This document shows positions 46,293 to 52,806 of a stretch of 64,000 nt of DNA, piece by piece. The notes below the pieces were generated by a model. The model made no database searches. It saw nothing but the letters and a program-made list of their open reading frames with translations, and was not told the DNA's origin. How positions within the stretch are numbered: the stretch's first letter is position 1; the number at the start of each line of letters is the position of its first letter. The DNA lies in the NCBI RefSeq assembly GCF_026988555.1, contig NZ_JALSLB010000062.1, positions 23,199 to 87,198 of the forward strand, written 5' to 3'. Both the position numbers and the translations under genes were made by a program. The stretch comes from Thermococcus sp. (GTDB taxonomy: Archaea; Methanobacteriota_B; Thermococci; Thermococcales; Thermococcaceae).

Positions 46293-46644
46293 AAAAATAA
46301 GGAACCTGCTTCGCTCAAAAACAGAAGCTGAAATCCAGAGCTTCGAGGACGAGCTCAGGAGCAGATTTGGCTTTGAAGAGTTCCTCTACGCAACGGTCGA
46401 GGGGCTCCCAATCACCGGCACGTTTTTATCCTACGAAGAACTCTCCGCGAAGGTTCCCGAAGTCGTGAAAATTCTTTCGGAGCTTGAACCCTCGGGGAAC
46501 TACACGATTATCGCAGGGGAGAAAGTTTACACGCTTCTCAAGATATCAAGCGAAGTTCTGATGCTGGCGAGGGGAGGGAAGACACTAACAGCGGATGAGA
46601 TCCAAGAGCTAATCATGAGGAGCAGAAAGGAGCTTGGAATTTAA
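46279..46644 (+). CDS. Roadblock-like protein coupled to HTH gene
   Basis: 121 residues. An N-terminal helix (IEKIRNLLRSKTEAEIQSFE) precedes a Roadblock-like core: FLYATVEGLPITGTFLS, EVVKILSELEPSGNYTII and VYTLLKISSEVLMLARGG. It overlaps the two-HTH gene by 14 nt and is therefore probably its partner. Its 3' end overlaps the convergent DUF4392 gene by 36 nt. Confidence 0.55.
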   Translation: MGVIEKIRNLLRSKTEAEIQSFEDELRSRFGFEEFLYATVEGLPITGTFLSYEELSAKVPEVVKILSELEPSGNYTIIAGEKVYTLLKISSEVLMLARGGKTLTADEIQELIMRSRKELGI

Positions 46645-47457
46645 GGTCTCCACCACAAGTAACTCCAGGGTTTCAATTATTTTTCTGTGAACGTCGATTG
46701 AAATCCCGTCCACACTCACCTCCCTTTTACCCCTCACACCATCTATGAGACCGTTCTCGACGAGCAGTCTAACCACAAAGGCCTCCTCCCAGCCATAGAG
46801 CAAGTTCCGGCCGAGTTCAATCGAAGCTTCCGCAATCAGACCATAGGCACCCCAGTTTGAAACAGCCGACAGGATTAATTCATCTGTCTCAACAACGCTC
46901 GCTATCTTTTCTCCCAGGGGAACGTGCCTGATGACTAAATCCCTGATTTTCCCCATTCCAATTTCATTGCCCCCGTCACCGATTCCAATCGTGGGAACCC
47001 CGTGCTCCCCGGCCTTCTCCGCCACCCAGTCAAAGGTCTCGCCCCTTACCTGGAGTCCTGACATGGAGTAGTGGTTGCCATCCACGGCTCTTCCGGGCGT
47101 TTCAATGAAGATAACCAGGTCGTAGGAAGAGACGTCAGGCTCTTTGACGAACCTCAAGGAGAGAGCCCTCTGAAAGGGCATCATCGCTTTAACGACTTCC
47201 TTCTGTGTCAGGATGTAGGCTTCTCCGCCGAGCGAGGTAACAGTGCGGTAGATTGCCAAAGCTCCCGGAGGGCCGTCCGTCTCAGGAACGTTCACGGGAG
47301 GAATAGGGAAGCCAGTGACGATTAGCACTTTTCCATAATTGTCCAAAAACAGTTTTGTAGAATTATGTAAAAAATTAAAGTTTCTTTTCCTGTACTCGAG
47401 GTAGAGTTCAAGCACGCCCCTCTTCCCCACGTCCGTGTTGATGAGGTGGGCTATCAT
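46609..47457 (-). CDS. DUF4392 (D-glutamate cyclase-like) protein
   Basis: 282 residues. The order VLIVTGFPIPP, ETDGPPGALAIYR, PTIGIGDGGNEIGMGK (~165) and VSNWGAYGLIA is that of DUF4392, the C-terminal domain of D-glutamate cyclase. A role in D-glutamate/5-oxoproline turnover is possible but unproven in archaea. Its ATG overlaps the stop of a 59-codon gene as ATGA. Confidence 0.75.
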   Translation of the reverse strand: MIAHLINTDVGKRGVLELYLEYRKRNFNFLHNSTKLFLDNYGKVLIVTGFPIPPVNVPETDGPPGALAIYRTVTSLGGEAYILTQKEVVKAMMPFQRALSLRFVKEPDVSSYDLVIFIETPGRAVDGNHYSMSGLQVRGETFDWVAEKAGEHGVPTIGIGDGGNEIGMGKIRDLVIRHVPLGEKIASVVETDELILSAVSNWGAYGLIAEASIELGRNLLYGWEEAFVVRLLVENGLIDGVRGKREVSVDGISIDVHRKIIETLELLVVETLNSKLLSAPHD

Positions 47458-47633
47458 CTTTCCACCTCGTAAACGATGATTCTAACCTTCCTGCCTTTAA
47501 TTGCCTCCTTGAGTTTCCACCAGAGCTCTGTCGGCTCCTCTGCCCTGTGAACGAGCTTATCGCCTGGCCTTATCTCAACTTCCTTCTCCGTGTACCTAAC
47601 GAAAACACCCTCCCCGTTGAAAATTTCCTTCAT
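47454..47633 (-). CDS. Short 59-residue protein in overlapping operon
   Basis: The minus strand encodes 59 residues starting KEIFNGEGVFVRYTEKEVEI and ending RKVRIIVYEVER. GGTGAT precedes the ATG, which overlaps the upstream HAD stop; the stop overlaps the DUF4392 start as ATGA. Both junctions and the protein-like composition (two Trp in ELWWKLKEAIKG) support a real gene. It looks like a small beta-rich barrel with one helix; function is unknown. Confidence 0.75.
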   Translation of the reverse strand: MKEIFNGEGVFVRYTEKEVEIRPGDKLVHRAEEPTELWWKLKEAIKGRKVRIIVYEVER

Positions 47634-48274
47634 TCCATCACCTCCAGTATTTTCCTAAGCTCGTGAAGGGTTCTAATCTCGTAATCAGCCATGTGGTAGC
47701 CGTTTTCACCGCTCCTGTTAATCCAGACAGCCGTCATGCCCAGGTGCTTCGCACCGTAAACGTCCTGACTCAGGGAGTCGCCGACATAGAGGGCCTCACC
47801 CGGCTTGACGCCGAGCTTTTCGAGGGCGTGGAGAAAAATCTTTGGCTCAGGCTTAATCGCTTTGACGTCTTCCCGTGTTAAGATTACGTCAAAGTACTTG
47901 GAAAGGCCCGTCAGCTCGAGCTTAAGCCTCTGGTAGGAAGGCCCGCTCGTAACTACGCCGAGGGAATAGTCCTTCTTCTTCAGCCACTCGAGGGTGGGAA
48001 GGACGTCCGGGTAAACTTGGAGCTTGTGGGGATAGCTTTTGAGAAGTTCCTCGTAGCACAGGCTTATGTTGAACATTTGGAAGAAGAAGTTCCAGTCGTG
48101 CCAGTCGTAGGTGTCTTTCCTGCCGATTATCTCGTCGAGAAAGCGGTTTCTGGCCTCTTCCCTGGTGATGCCGAGCCGTTTGGATAGTTCGTCGTAAACC
48201 CGGGGGAGGAAGAGCTGGATGAGTGGCATTTCCGTGAGAATGGTTCCATCAATGTCAAAGAGAACCGCCCTCAT
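47630..48274 (-). CDS. HAD-superfamily hydrolase
   Basis: 214 residues. Motif I FDIDGTIL (Asp 7, Asp 9), motif II VVTSGPS (~108), motif III KPEPKIF (Lys, ~142) and motif IV YVGDSLSQDVYGA (~162). The helical C1 cap (residues ~15-80) is rich in aromatic residues. It resembles the archaeal subfamily IA phosphatases. It overlaps the tubulin-like gene start region by 20 nt at its 5' end. Confidence 0.88.
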   Translation of the reverse strand: MRAVLFDIDGTILTEMPLIQLFLPRVYDELSKRLGITREEARNRFLDEIIGRKDTYDWHDWNFFFQMFNISLCYEELLKSYPHKLQVYPDVLPTLEWLKKKDYSLGVVTSGPSYQRLKLELTGLSKYFDVILTREDVKAIKPEPKIFLHALEKLGVKPGEALYVGDSLSQDVYGAKHLGMTAVWINRSGENGYHMADYEIRTLHELRKILEVME

Positions 48275-49028
48275 CGTCCCACCCCTTCACGAGGAGAGCC
48301 AAGATTTCAACCCCGCGGACGTTCTCGTCCGTTACAATTCCCCAGATTATATCCTTCTCCGCCAAGAGCTCCTGGAAGCGGGAGAGTATCTCGTGCGCAC
48401 CCTTCAGCGGGAAGTCGTTGCCGACGAGGATTCCAATGAGGCCCCTCTCCCATATTCCCCAGTGCCAGCTGAAGTCAACCCTGTCCAGAAGGCGCATTAT
48501 TCCAACGTTTCCTCCGTTAATCATGTTGAACAGATCGGCGTAGTCTATGTTGATGAGCATCTGGTTTTCCAAGTAGTAGTAAAGCCTTGAGAAGAGCTCG
48601 GATATTGAGACAGAGGCCCTCTCAAAGGCCACTCCCAAGGGGACGTCCTCGCTCAGGAAGTCCCAGAGGGAGTCATAGAAAACCGTCTCAAAGCTATCCG
48701 CCCAAGGGGGCTTTTCGTGGATTAGCTCCCGCCTCGGCGTCAAGACGTAGGCGAGCCTTATGGCATCGGATGGACTGTTCTCGATGATTAAGTTCACAAG
48801 TTCAAGGTTTATCTCTCTGTCCTCGAAGACGAGCCAGAGAAACGTGTCCTCGGGAATTCTCGAGAAGAACTCCCTAATCCTCCCGCCATATTCTAGGGGT
48901 CTTAATAGGTAGCGCCCGGGGTTTATTGTGACCTTAACGACGCCATCTACGCTTATCCTGTCTACTATTCTCGCCCCTGCATTGCCGATTCCAACGAAAA
49001 GATGGGTAAAGGAGGGCATAGTTATCAT
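48255..49028 (-). CDS. Degenerate FtsZ/tubulin-superfamily protein lacking the GTP signature
   Basis: 257 residues. The start THLFVGIGNAGARIVDRI (13-18) is the FtsZ T1 loop. LINIDYADLFNMI (158-170) then GGNVGIM match the FtsZ INLDFAD...GGVA block. GLIGILVGNDFPL (197-208), DIIWGIVTDE (226-235) and EILALLVKGWD (241-251) match the FtsZ C-terminal domain. The tubulin signature GGGTGTG, expected after FLWLVFED near residue 70, is absent and the protein is about 100 residues short. It probably cannot hydrolyse GTP. It is ATGA-coupled to HPS-PHI. Confidence 0.7.
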   Translation of the reverse strand: MITMPSFTHLFVGIGNAGARIVDRISVDGVVKVTINPGRYLLRPLEYGGRIREFFSRIPEDTFLWLVFEDREINLELVNLIIENSPSDAIRLAYVLTPRRELIHEKPPWADSFETVFYDSLWDFLSEDVPLGVAFERASVSISELFSRLYYYLENQMLINIDYADLFNMINGGNVGIMRLLDRVDFSWHWGIWERGLIGILVGNDFPLKGAHEILSRFQELLAEKDIIWGIVTDENVRGVEILALLVKGWDDEGGSL

Positions 49029-50245
49029 TCAAGGGTCGCGTGCTTCTTCTTCATATCCTTTTCGGTCTTCTGGAACGTCGCCATGAGGAGCGCTATTATT
49101 CCATCGAGGAAGATCATCGTGGAGTCCTCGAAGAGGGTTCCCATCGGGGCAATCCACTTGTACTTGGTGAGCATCTGCCGGGCTATGTAGTCTGTGGGTA
49201 TGTCTGTCTTGGCCCTTCCCGGTATCTCAACGACCACATCGGCAAGCTTCCCAAGGGTCGAGTTGGCGTAGGAGGTTATGGCAACAACCTTTCCGCTTTC
49301 CTTCTTGGCTATCTTCGCGGCGTCGACTATGCTGGTTGTTTCTCCAGAACCGCTTATCGCTATAAGCAGGTCACCCTGCTCGAAGGCCGGCGTTATCGTC
49401 TCGCCAACGACATAGACGTTGAAGTCAAGGTGCATAAGCCTCATTGCGAAGGCTTTACCAACCAGACCGCTTCTCCCGGCGCCGTACACGAAGATCTTGT
49501 TGGCTCCTATCATTGCGTCCACGAATCCTCTTGCCTGCTCAATCTTCAGGCTGTCGGCCACGCCTTTTACATGATCGGCGATGTCGTGCATTGCCTTGCG
49601 TATGGTCATCATGTACTCGCCCCAGAACAGGTCTATTATCTTTCTCGTTATTTCGCCCGGGTCTTTGGCCTTGGTTATTGCTCCTCCAACGATTATCACT
49701 GTGGCGCCCAGCTCGATTACTTTGGGGATCGTCTCCAGGTTCAACCCGCCCGCGACTGCTACCGGGACGCGGACGGTTTTAACAACGTTTTCCAGGTCTT
49801 CAAGGGGGGTCTTCCCCTGAACCTGTTCGTCTATGCCTGTGTGGACGAGGATGTAGTGGACACCCATCCTCTCAAGTTCTTTAGCCCGTTTGACCTTGTC
49901 CTTGACCCCTATGAGGTCGACCATTATTCTGATTCCATATCTTCTGGCCACTTCGATGGCGTCCTGGATGGTTTTGTCGTCCGCAACTCCGAGGATGGAT
50001 ACAACGTCTGCCCCGTGCCTTGCGGCCATCTCAACCTCAAGGGCGCCCGTGTCCATGGTTTTGAGGTCTGCCACTATTTTTCTGTCGGGGAAGCGGCGTT
50101 TCATAAGCTCAACCGCACGCATTCCTTCTTTTTTTATGAGTGGTGTGCCGACTTCCAGCCAGTGAGCGCCGCCGTGGGCTGCTTTTTCAGCTATAGAAAG
50201 AGCCTGGTCAATGTCCGTTAAGTCAAGAGCAACCTGAAGTATCAT
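49025..50245 (-). CDS. Bifunctional hexulose-6-phosphate synthase/6-phospho-3-hexuloisomerase
   Basis: 406 residues in two fused enzymes. Residues 1-~210 are a KGPDC-type TIM barrel (IVADLKTMDTGALEVEMAA, AVAGGLNLETIP). Residues ~215-406 are a SIS-domain isomerase (VYGAGRSGLVGKAFAMRL, AISGSGETTSIVDAA). In Thermococcales this fusion runs the ribulose monophosphate pathway in reverse to supply pentoses. GAGG precedes the ATG, and a TATA-like GTTTAAAAAG lies about 50 bp upstream. It heads an overlapping five-gene operon. Confidence 0.95.
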   Translation of the reverse strand: MILQVALDLTDIDQALSIAEKAAHGGAHWLEVGTPLIKKEGMRAVELMKRRFPDRKIVADLKTMDTGALEVEMAARHGADVVSILGVADDKTIQDAIEVARRYGIRIMVDLIGVKDKVKRAKELERMGVHYILVHTGIDEQVQGKTPLEDLENVVKTVRVPVAVAGGLNLETIPKVIELGATVIIVGGAITKAKDPGEITRKIIDLFWGEYMMTIRKAMHDIADHVKGVADSLKIEQARGFVDAMIGANKIFVYGAGRSGLVGKAFAMRLMHLDFNVYVVGETITPAFEQGDLLIAISGSGETTSIVDAAKIAKKESGKVVAITSYANSTLGKLADVVVEIPGRAKTDIPTDYIARQMLTKYKWIAPMGTLFEDSTMIFLDGIIALLMATFQKTEKDMKKKHATLE

Positions 50246-50384
50246 CTCCTCGCCTCCGAGGGTTTTTCGATTTAGGCTTATCAGGTTACTTTTTAAACTT
50301 TGGTGTCTGGAGTTTACATTTAAATGTCAATAAACTTCGCCAAGATTTAAAAGGGAATGTCCCGACTCCGTGGGGGGATGCGTT

Positions 50385-51110
50385 ATGGTGACTTTTATCC
50401 CGTTCGGTGAGAGGCCAAACCGTGAGGGTGTTCTCTACGTCCTCAAACTCCTTCAGAAGAATAAACTTTTGGATGATTATGTTATCGTTGAATCAAGTAG
50501 GGTTGAGCTCCTGTCGGATAGGGTGCCACAGGATACCGCGTATATCGTGGGTGAGCACCTGGCGACGTATGGTATAGCTGAGAAGTTGCGACCTGCTTCC
50601 CTTATGAGCGTTGATGCACACACCGATCTGATGCATGACTTTCTGGATCACGGCTCATGGCTGGCGTACGCGCTTGAGAACAGGTTTGTAAAGAGGGCCG
50701 TTGTTATGGCTCCGGTCCTTATGATACCCAGTACGGAGCGAACCCAGCTCTGGACGCGGCGGGTCAAGATATTCCCTGCCCTTTTGAGGAGCCGGAAGGT
50801 TCGGGGGAAGTGGAGGGCCTATCAGAACCTCCAGACCAACGATCTCCTGGAGGTGATAGATGAGGCTCGTAAGTACCTGGGGGAGGAGATATACCTGACC
50901 GTGGACCTCGACGTTCTCCTTCCGGAGTATAGGATAGCGCGCTTTCAGCACGGTGAATTGACCCTCGATGAGCTCCTTGAGGTTCTTGAGGAGATAAAAA
51001 GGAGTTTCAAGATAACTGCATTTGACATAGCGGAGGTCTCCGATAGGATAGAGCGTTCCCGCCTTGGTAAGAAGGCTTTCGTTGAAGTGTTCCAGCTTTT
51101 GATGGGGTGA
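50385..51110 (+). CDS. Divergent arginase/ureohydrolase-family protein
   Basis: 241 residues. The metal motifs are recognisable but altered: VGEH for GGDH (~60), SVDAHTDLMHDFLDHGSWL (~75) and TVDLDVLLPEY (~165), so all six usual Mn ligands remain while substrate-side residues differ. It is unlikely to be a standard agmatinase. GGGGGATG precedes ATG 50385 and a TATA-like ATTTAAAAG lies near 50344. It heads a three-gene operon with a zinc protein and a winged helix. Confidence 0.7.
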   Translation: MVTFIPFGERPNREGVLYVLKLLQKNKLLDDYVIVESSRVELLSDRVPQDTAYIVGEHLATYGIAEKLRPASLMSVDAHTDLMHDFLDHGSWLAYALENRFVKRAVVMAPVLMIPSTERTQLWTRRVKIFPALLRSRKVRGKWRAYQNLQTNDLLEVIDEARKYLGEEIYLTVDLDVLLPEYRIARFQHGELTLDELLEVLEEIKRSFKITAFDIAEVSDRIERSRLGKKAFVEVFQLLMG

Positions 51111-51115
51111 TGCGT

Positions 51116-51439
51116 ATGAAGGGGCCGACTGAGGAGGAGATCAGAAATGTCATAATGCCCCTCATGTTATCCGGGGCGAGGATGCTGGACAGACACTGTC
51201 CCCGGTGCGGTTCTCCTCTGTTTGAAAAGGACGGCCGTGTGTTCTGTCCGGTGTGCGAGCATCGGGGTAGGGAGAGGGAGGGTGGAACCCGGGACGTGGA
51301 GGAGCGTCTTATGGAGAAGCTTGTCGAGCTGGCCAATTCGATGCCCGAGGAGATTGACTCGCTCAGGAAACACTTAAGTGTGATGGGGGAGATAATGGAA
51401 TTGATTAAGAAATACCGCAGTTTGGAGGGAGAGGAATGA
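51116..51439 (+). CDS. Zinc-ribbon protein, SSSCA1/autoantigen p27 family
   Basis: About 107 residues: an N-terminal helix (PTEEEIRNVIMPLMLSGARM), then the zinc ribbon CPRCGSPLF with CPVCEHRG, then a charged C-terminal helix. This matches the archaeal Sjogren/scleroderma autoantigen 1 family, of unknown function. GGGGTGAT precedes the ATG. Its stop overlaps the next start as ATGA. Confidence 0.75.
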   Translation: MKGPTEEEIRNVIMPLMLSGARMLDRHCPRCGSPLFEKDGRVFCPVCEHRGREREGGTRDVEERLMEKLVELANSMPEEIDSLRKHLSVMGEIMELIKKYRSLEGEE

Positions 51440-51651
51440 AGAACGTCAAGGTGTTGAAGGTTCTTGAGAGCGGTCCGAAGACTATCGAAGAAGTCAGTGA
51501 GGAGACCGGAATCCCGGGGATGGAAGTGCGGCGGTATTTGCTTCGGTTCGCGGAGCAGGGTAAGGTGGAGAGCTATCAGAAGGCTGGAAAGCTCTTCTGG
51601 AAGCTCCGTGAGGAGGACGAGACCGAAAAAGAGTTCAAGTACGTTGGCTGA
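51436..51651 (+). CDS. Small winged-helix protein
   Basis: 71 residues: VLKVLESGPKTIEEVSEET, GMEVRRYLLRFAEQGKVESY and KLFWKLREE form one winged helix. It is ATGA-coupled to the zinc-ribbon gene and ends the operon. It probably binds nucleic acid or acts as a partner module; no target is visible. Confidence 0.7.
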   Translation: MKNVKVLKVLESGPKTIEEVSEETGIPGMEVRRYLLRFAEQGKVESYQKAGKLFWKLREEDETEKEFKYVG

Positions 51652-51754
51652 TCTTTTTTAAATTTTGCCGGTTGAGTCCTCGTTTGAGGTGTCTGAGGGT
51701 AGAACCTATTGAGGGCTCTAAAGGTGTTAAAAGAACAAAGGAGGACAAAAGGGT

Positions 51755-52549
51755 TCAGGCCTTCTTGGCCTTTTCCCAGTACTCGTTGAACTTGCCCTCA
51801 AACAGGGTCTTGATGCGGAAGTCCTTAATCCATATCTGGGTCTCGTAGTTGAAGTACCTTGCCGCCATGTCCTCAAGGGCGAAGAACACTTCTTCATCGC
51901 AGATGAGCATTGGGAGATCGAGTTTGTCGATGACCTTGAGCTCGAGTTTGCCCTTCTTGTAGTAGTCAAGTATCTTGGAGGTCTTCAGTCTCTGGAGTAT
52001 GGGTTCGGTAACCAGGACTTTGGCCTTGGCGCCCCTGTCAACGGCTTTTATTAGGTCGCTTTCGAGGTTGACTGCTATGTAGCCGTCGTCGGCTAGGAGA
52101 ACCTGCTCTTTAACGTCTTCGAACATTTCCTTGGTCTTGAGTGTGGCGTTTCTTATGCCCTTGACTATCCAGACGCGCTCGACGCCGTACTTTGGTATCT
52201 CGGTCTCTATCAGGGGGTTCATGAGTTCGAGGAGCTCTTCTTTCGCCTTTTTCTTGGCTTCGAGTTCGTCGGCGATGCGCTCCTGCCAGTCCTGTATGAA
52301 CTTGTCGAGGATGTTCTCTGGGTGGACCGGTCTGTACTTGTTGACCTTTCCGGGCTGGCTTATGGCGAATCCTTTCTTCTCAAGGCTCCTGAGGACGTCG
52401 TAGGTCCTCGGTGCTGGAACTTCGGAAACGCTTGCCAGCTCGGCGGGAGTTAAAACGCCAAAGCCGACCAGTGCCACGTACGCTCTTGCCTCGTAGAGGT
52501 TCAACTCAAAGTGCTCCTGAAGGAGCTCCACCATTCTGTCCTTCACCAT
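51755..52549 (-). CDS. TrmB-family chromatin protein/regulator (TrmBL2-like)
   Basis: 264 residues. A winged helix at ~1-75 (FELNLYEARAYVALVGFG, APRTYDVLRSLEKKG) is followed by a coiled coil (~80-115) and the TrmB effector-like domain without obvious sugar-binding residues. Its position beside reverse gyrase matches TrmBL2 (TK0471) of T. kodakarensis, an abundant protein coating DNA. GGTGGT precedes ATG 52549 and a TATA-like CTATAAATC lies about 45 bp upstream. Confidence 0.88.
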   Translation of the reverse strand: MVKDRMVELLQEHFELNLYEARAYVALVGFGVLTPAELASVSEVPAPRTYDVLRSLEKKGFAISQPGKVNKYRPVHPENILDKFIQDWQERIADELEAKKKAKEELLELMNPLIETEIPKYGVERVWIVKGIRNATLKTKEMFEDVKEQVLLADDGYIAVNLESDLIKAVDRGAKAKVLVTEPILQRLKTSKILDYYKKGKLELKVIDKLDLPMLICDEEVFFALEDMAARYFNYETQIWIKDFRIKTLFEGKFNEYWEKAKKA

Positions 52550-52605
52550 TTTTACCACCACCATGTTTTCTAATCCATGTTATGGGATTTATAGGATATA
52601 AGTTT

Positions 52606-52720
52606 TTTCCTATCAATCTTCAGTTTTACCTAAACACACCATCGCCAAAGAGTGTGACTTCAGCGGATGTTAGGAATATTGCATCTCCATGCACTGCTCT
52701 TACTACCTGGGGGTTTTAAA
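52606..52720 (-). ncRNA. Weak candidate small RNA between reverse gyrase and TrmBL2
   Basis: On the minus strand a TATA-like CTTTTAAAACC (~52710-52718) is followed by two CTGA boxes (complements of 52660-52663 and 52620-52623) with poorly matching C-box-like sequences before each. The spacing recalls a C/D-box guide RNA but the C boxes are not canonical. Confidence 0.15.
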
Positions 52721-52806
52721 AGTTTTGGTGTTCCAGAATATCAAACCTACCGCGGACCCAATAAACACATGAACTAGAATAAAAATAATGATAATTTAAC
52801 GTAATG

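Noticed and set aside
49040..50221. A 393-codon open frame on the plus strand opposite HPS-PHI
   Set aside because: It is exactly antisense to a well-recognised enzyme; its composition is rich in His, Tyr, Cys and Val as expected for the complement of this codon usage, and no ribosome site or motif supports it.
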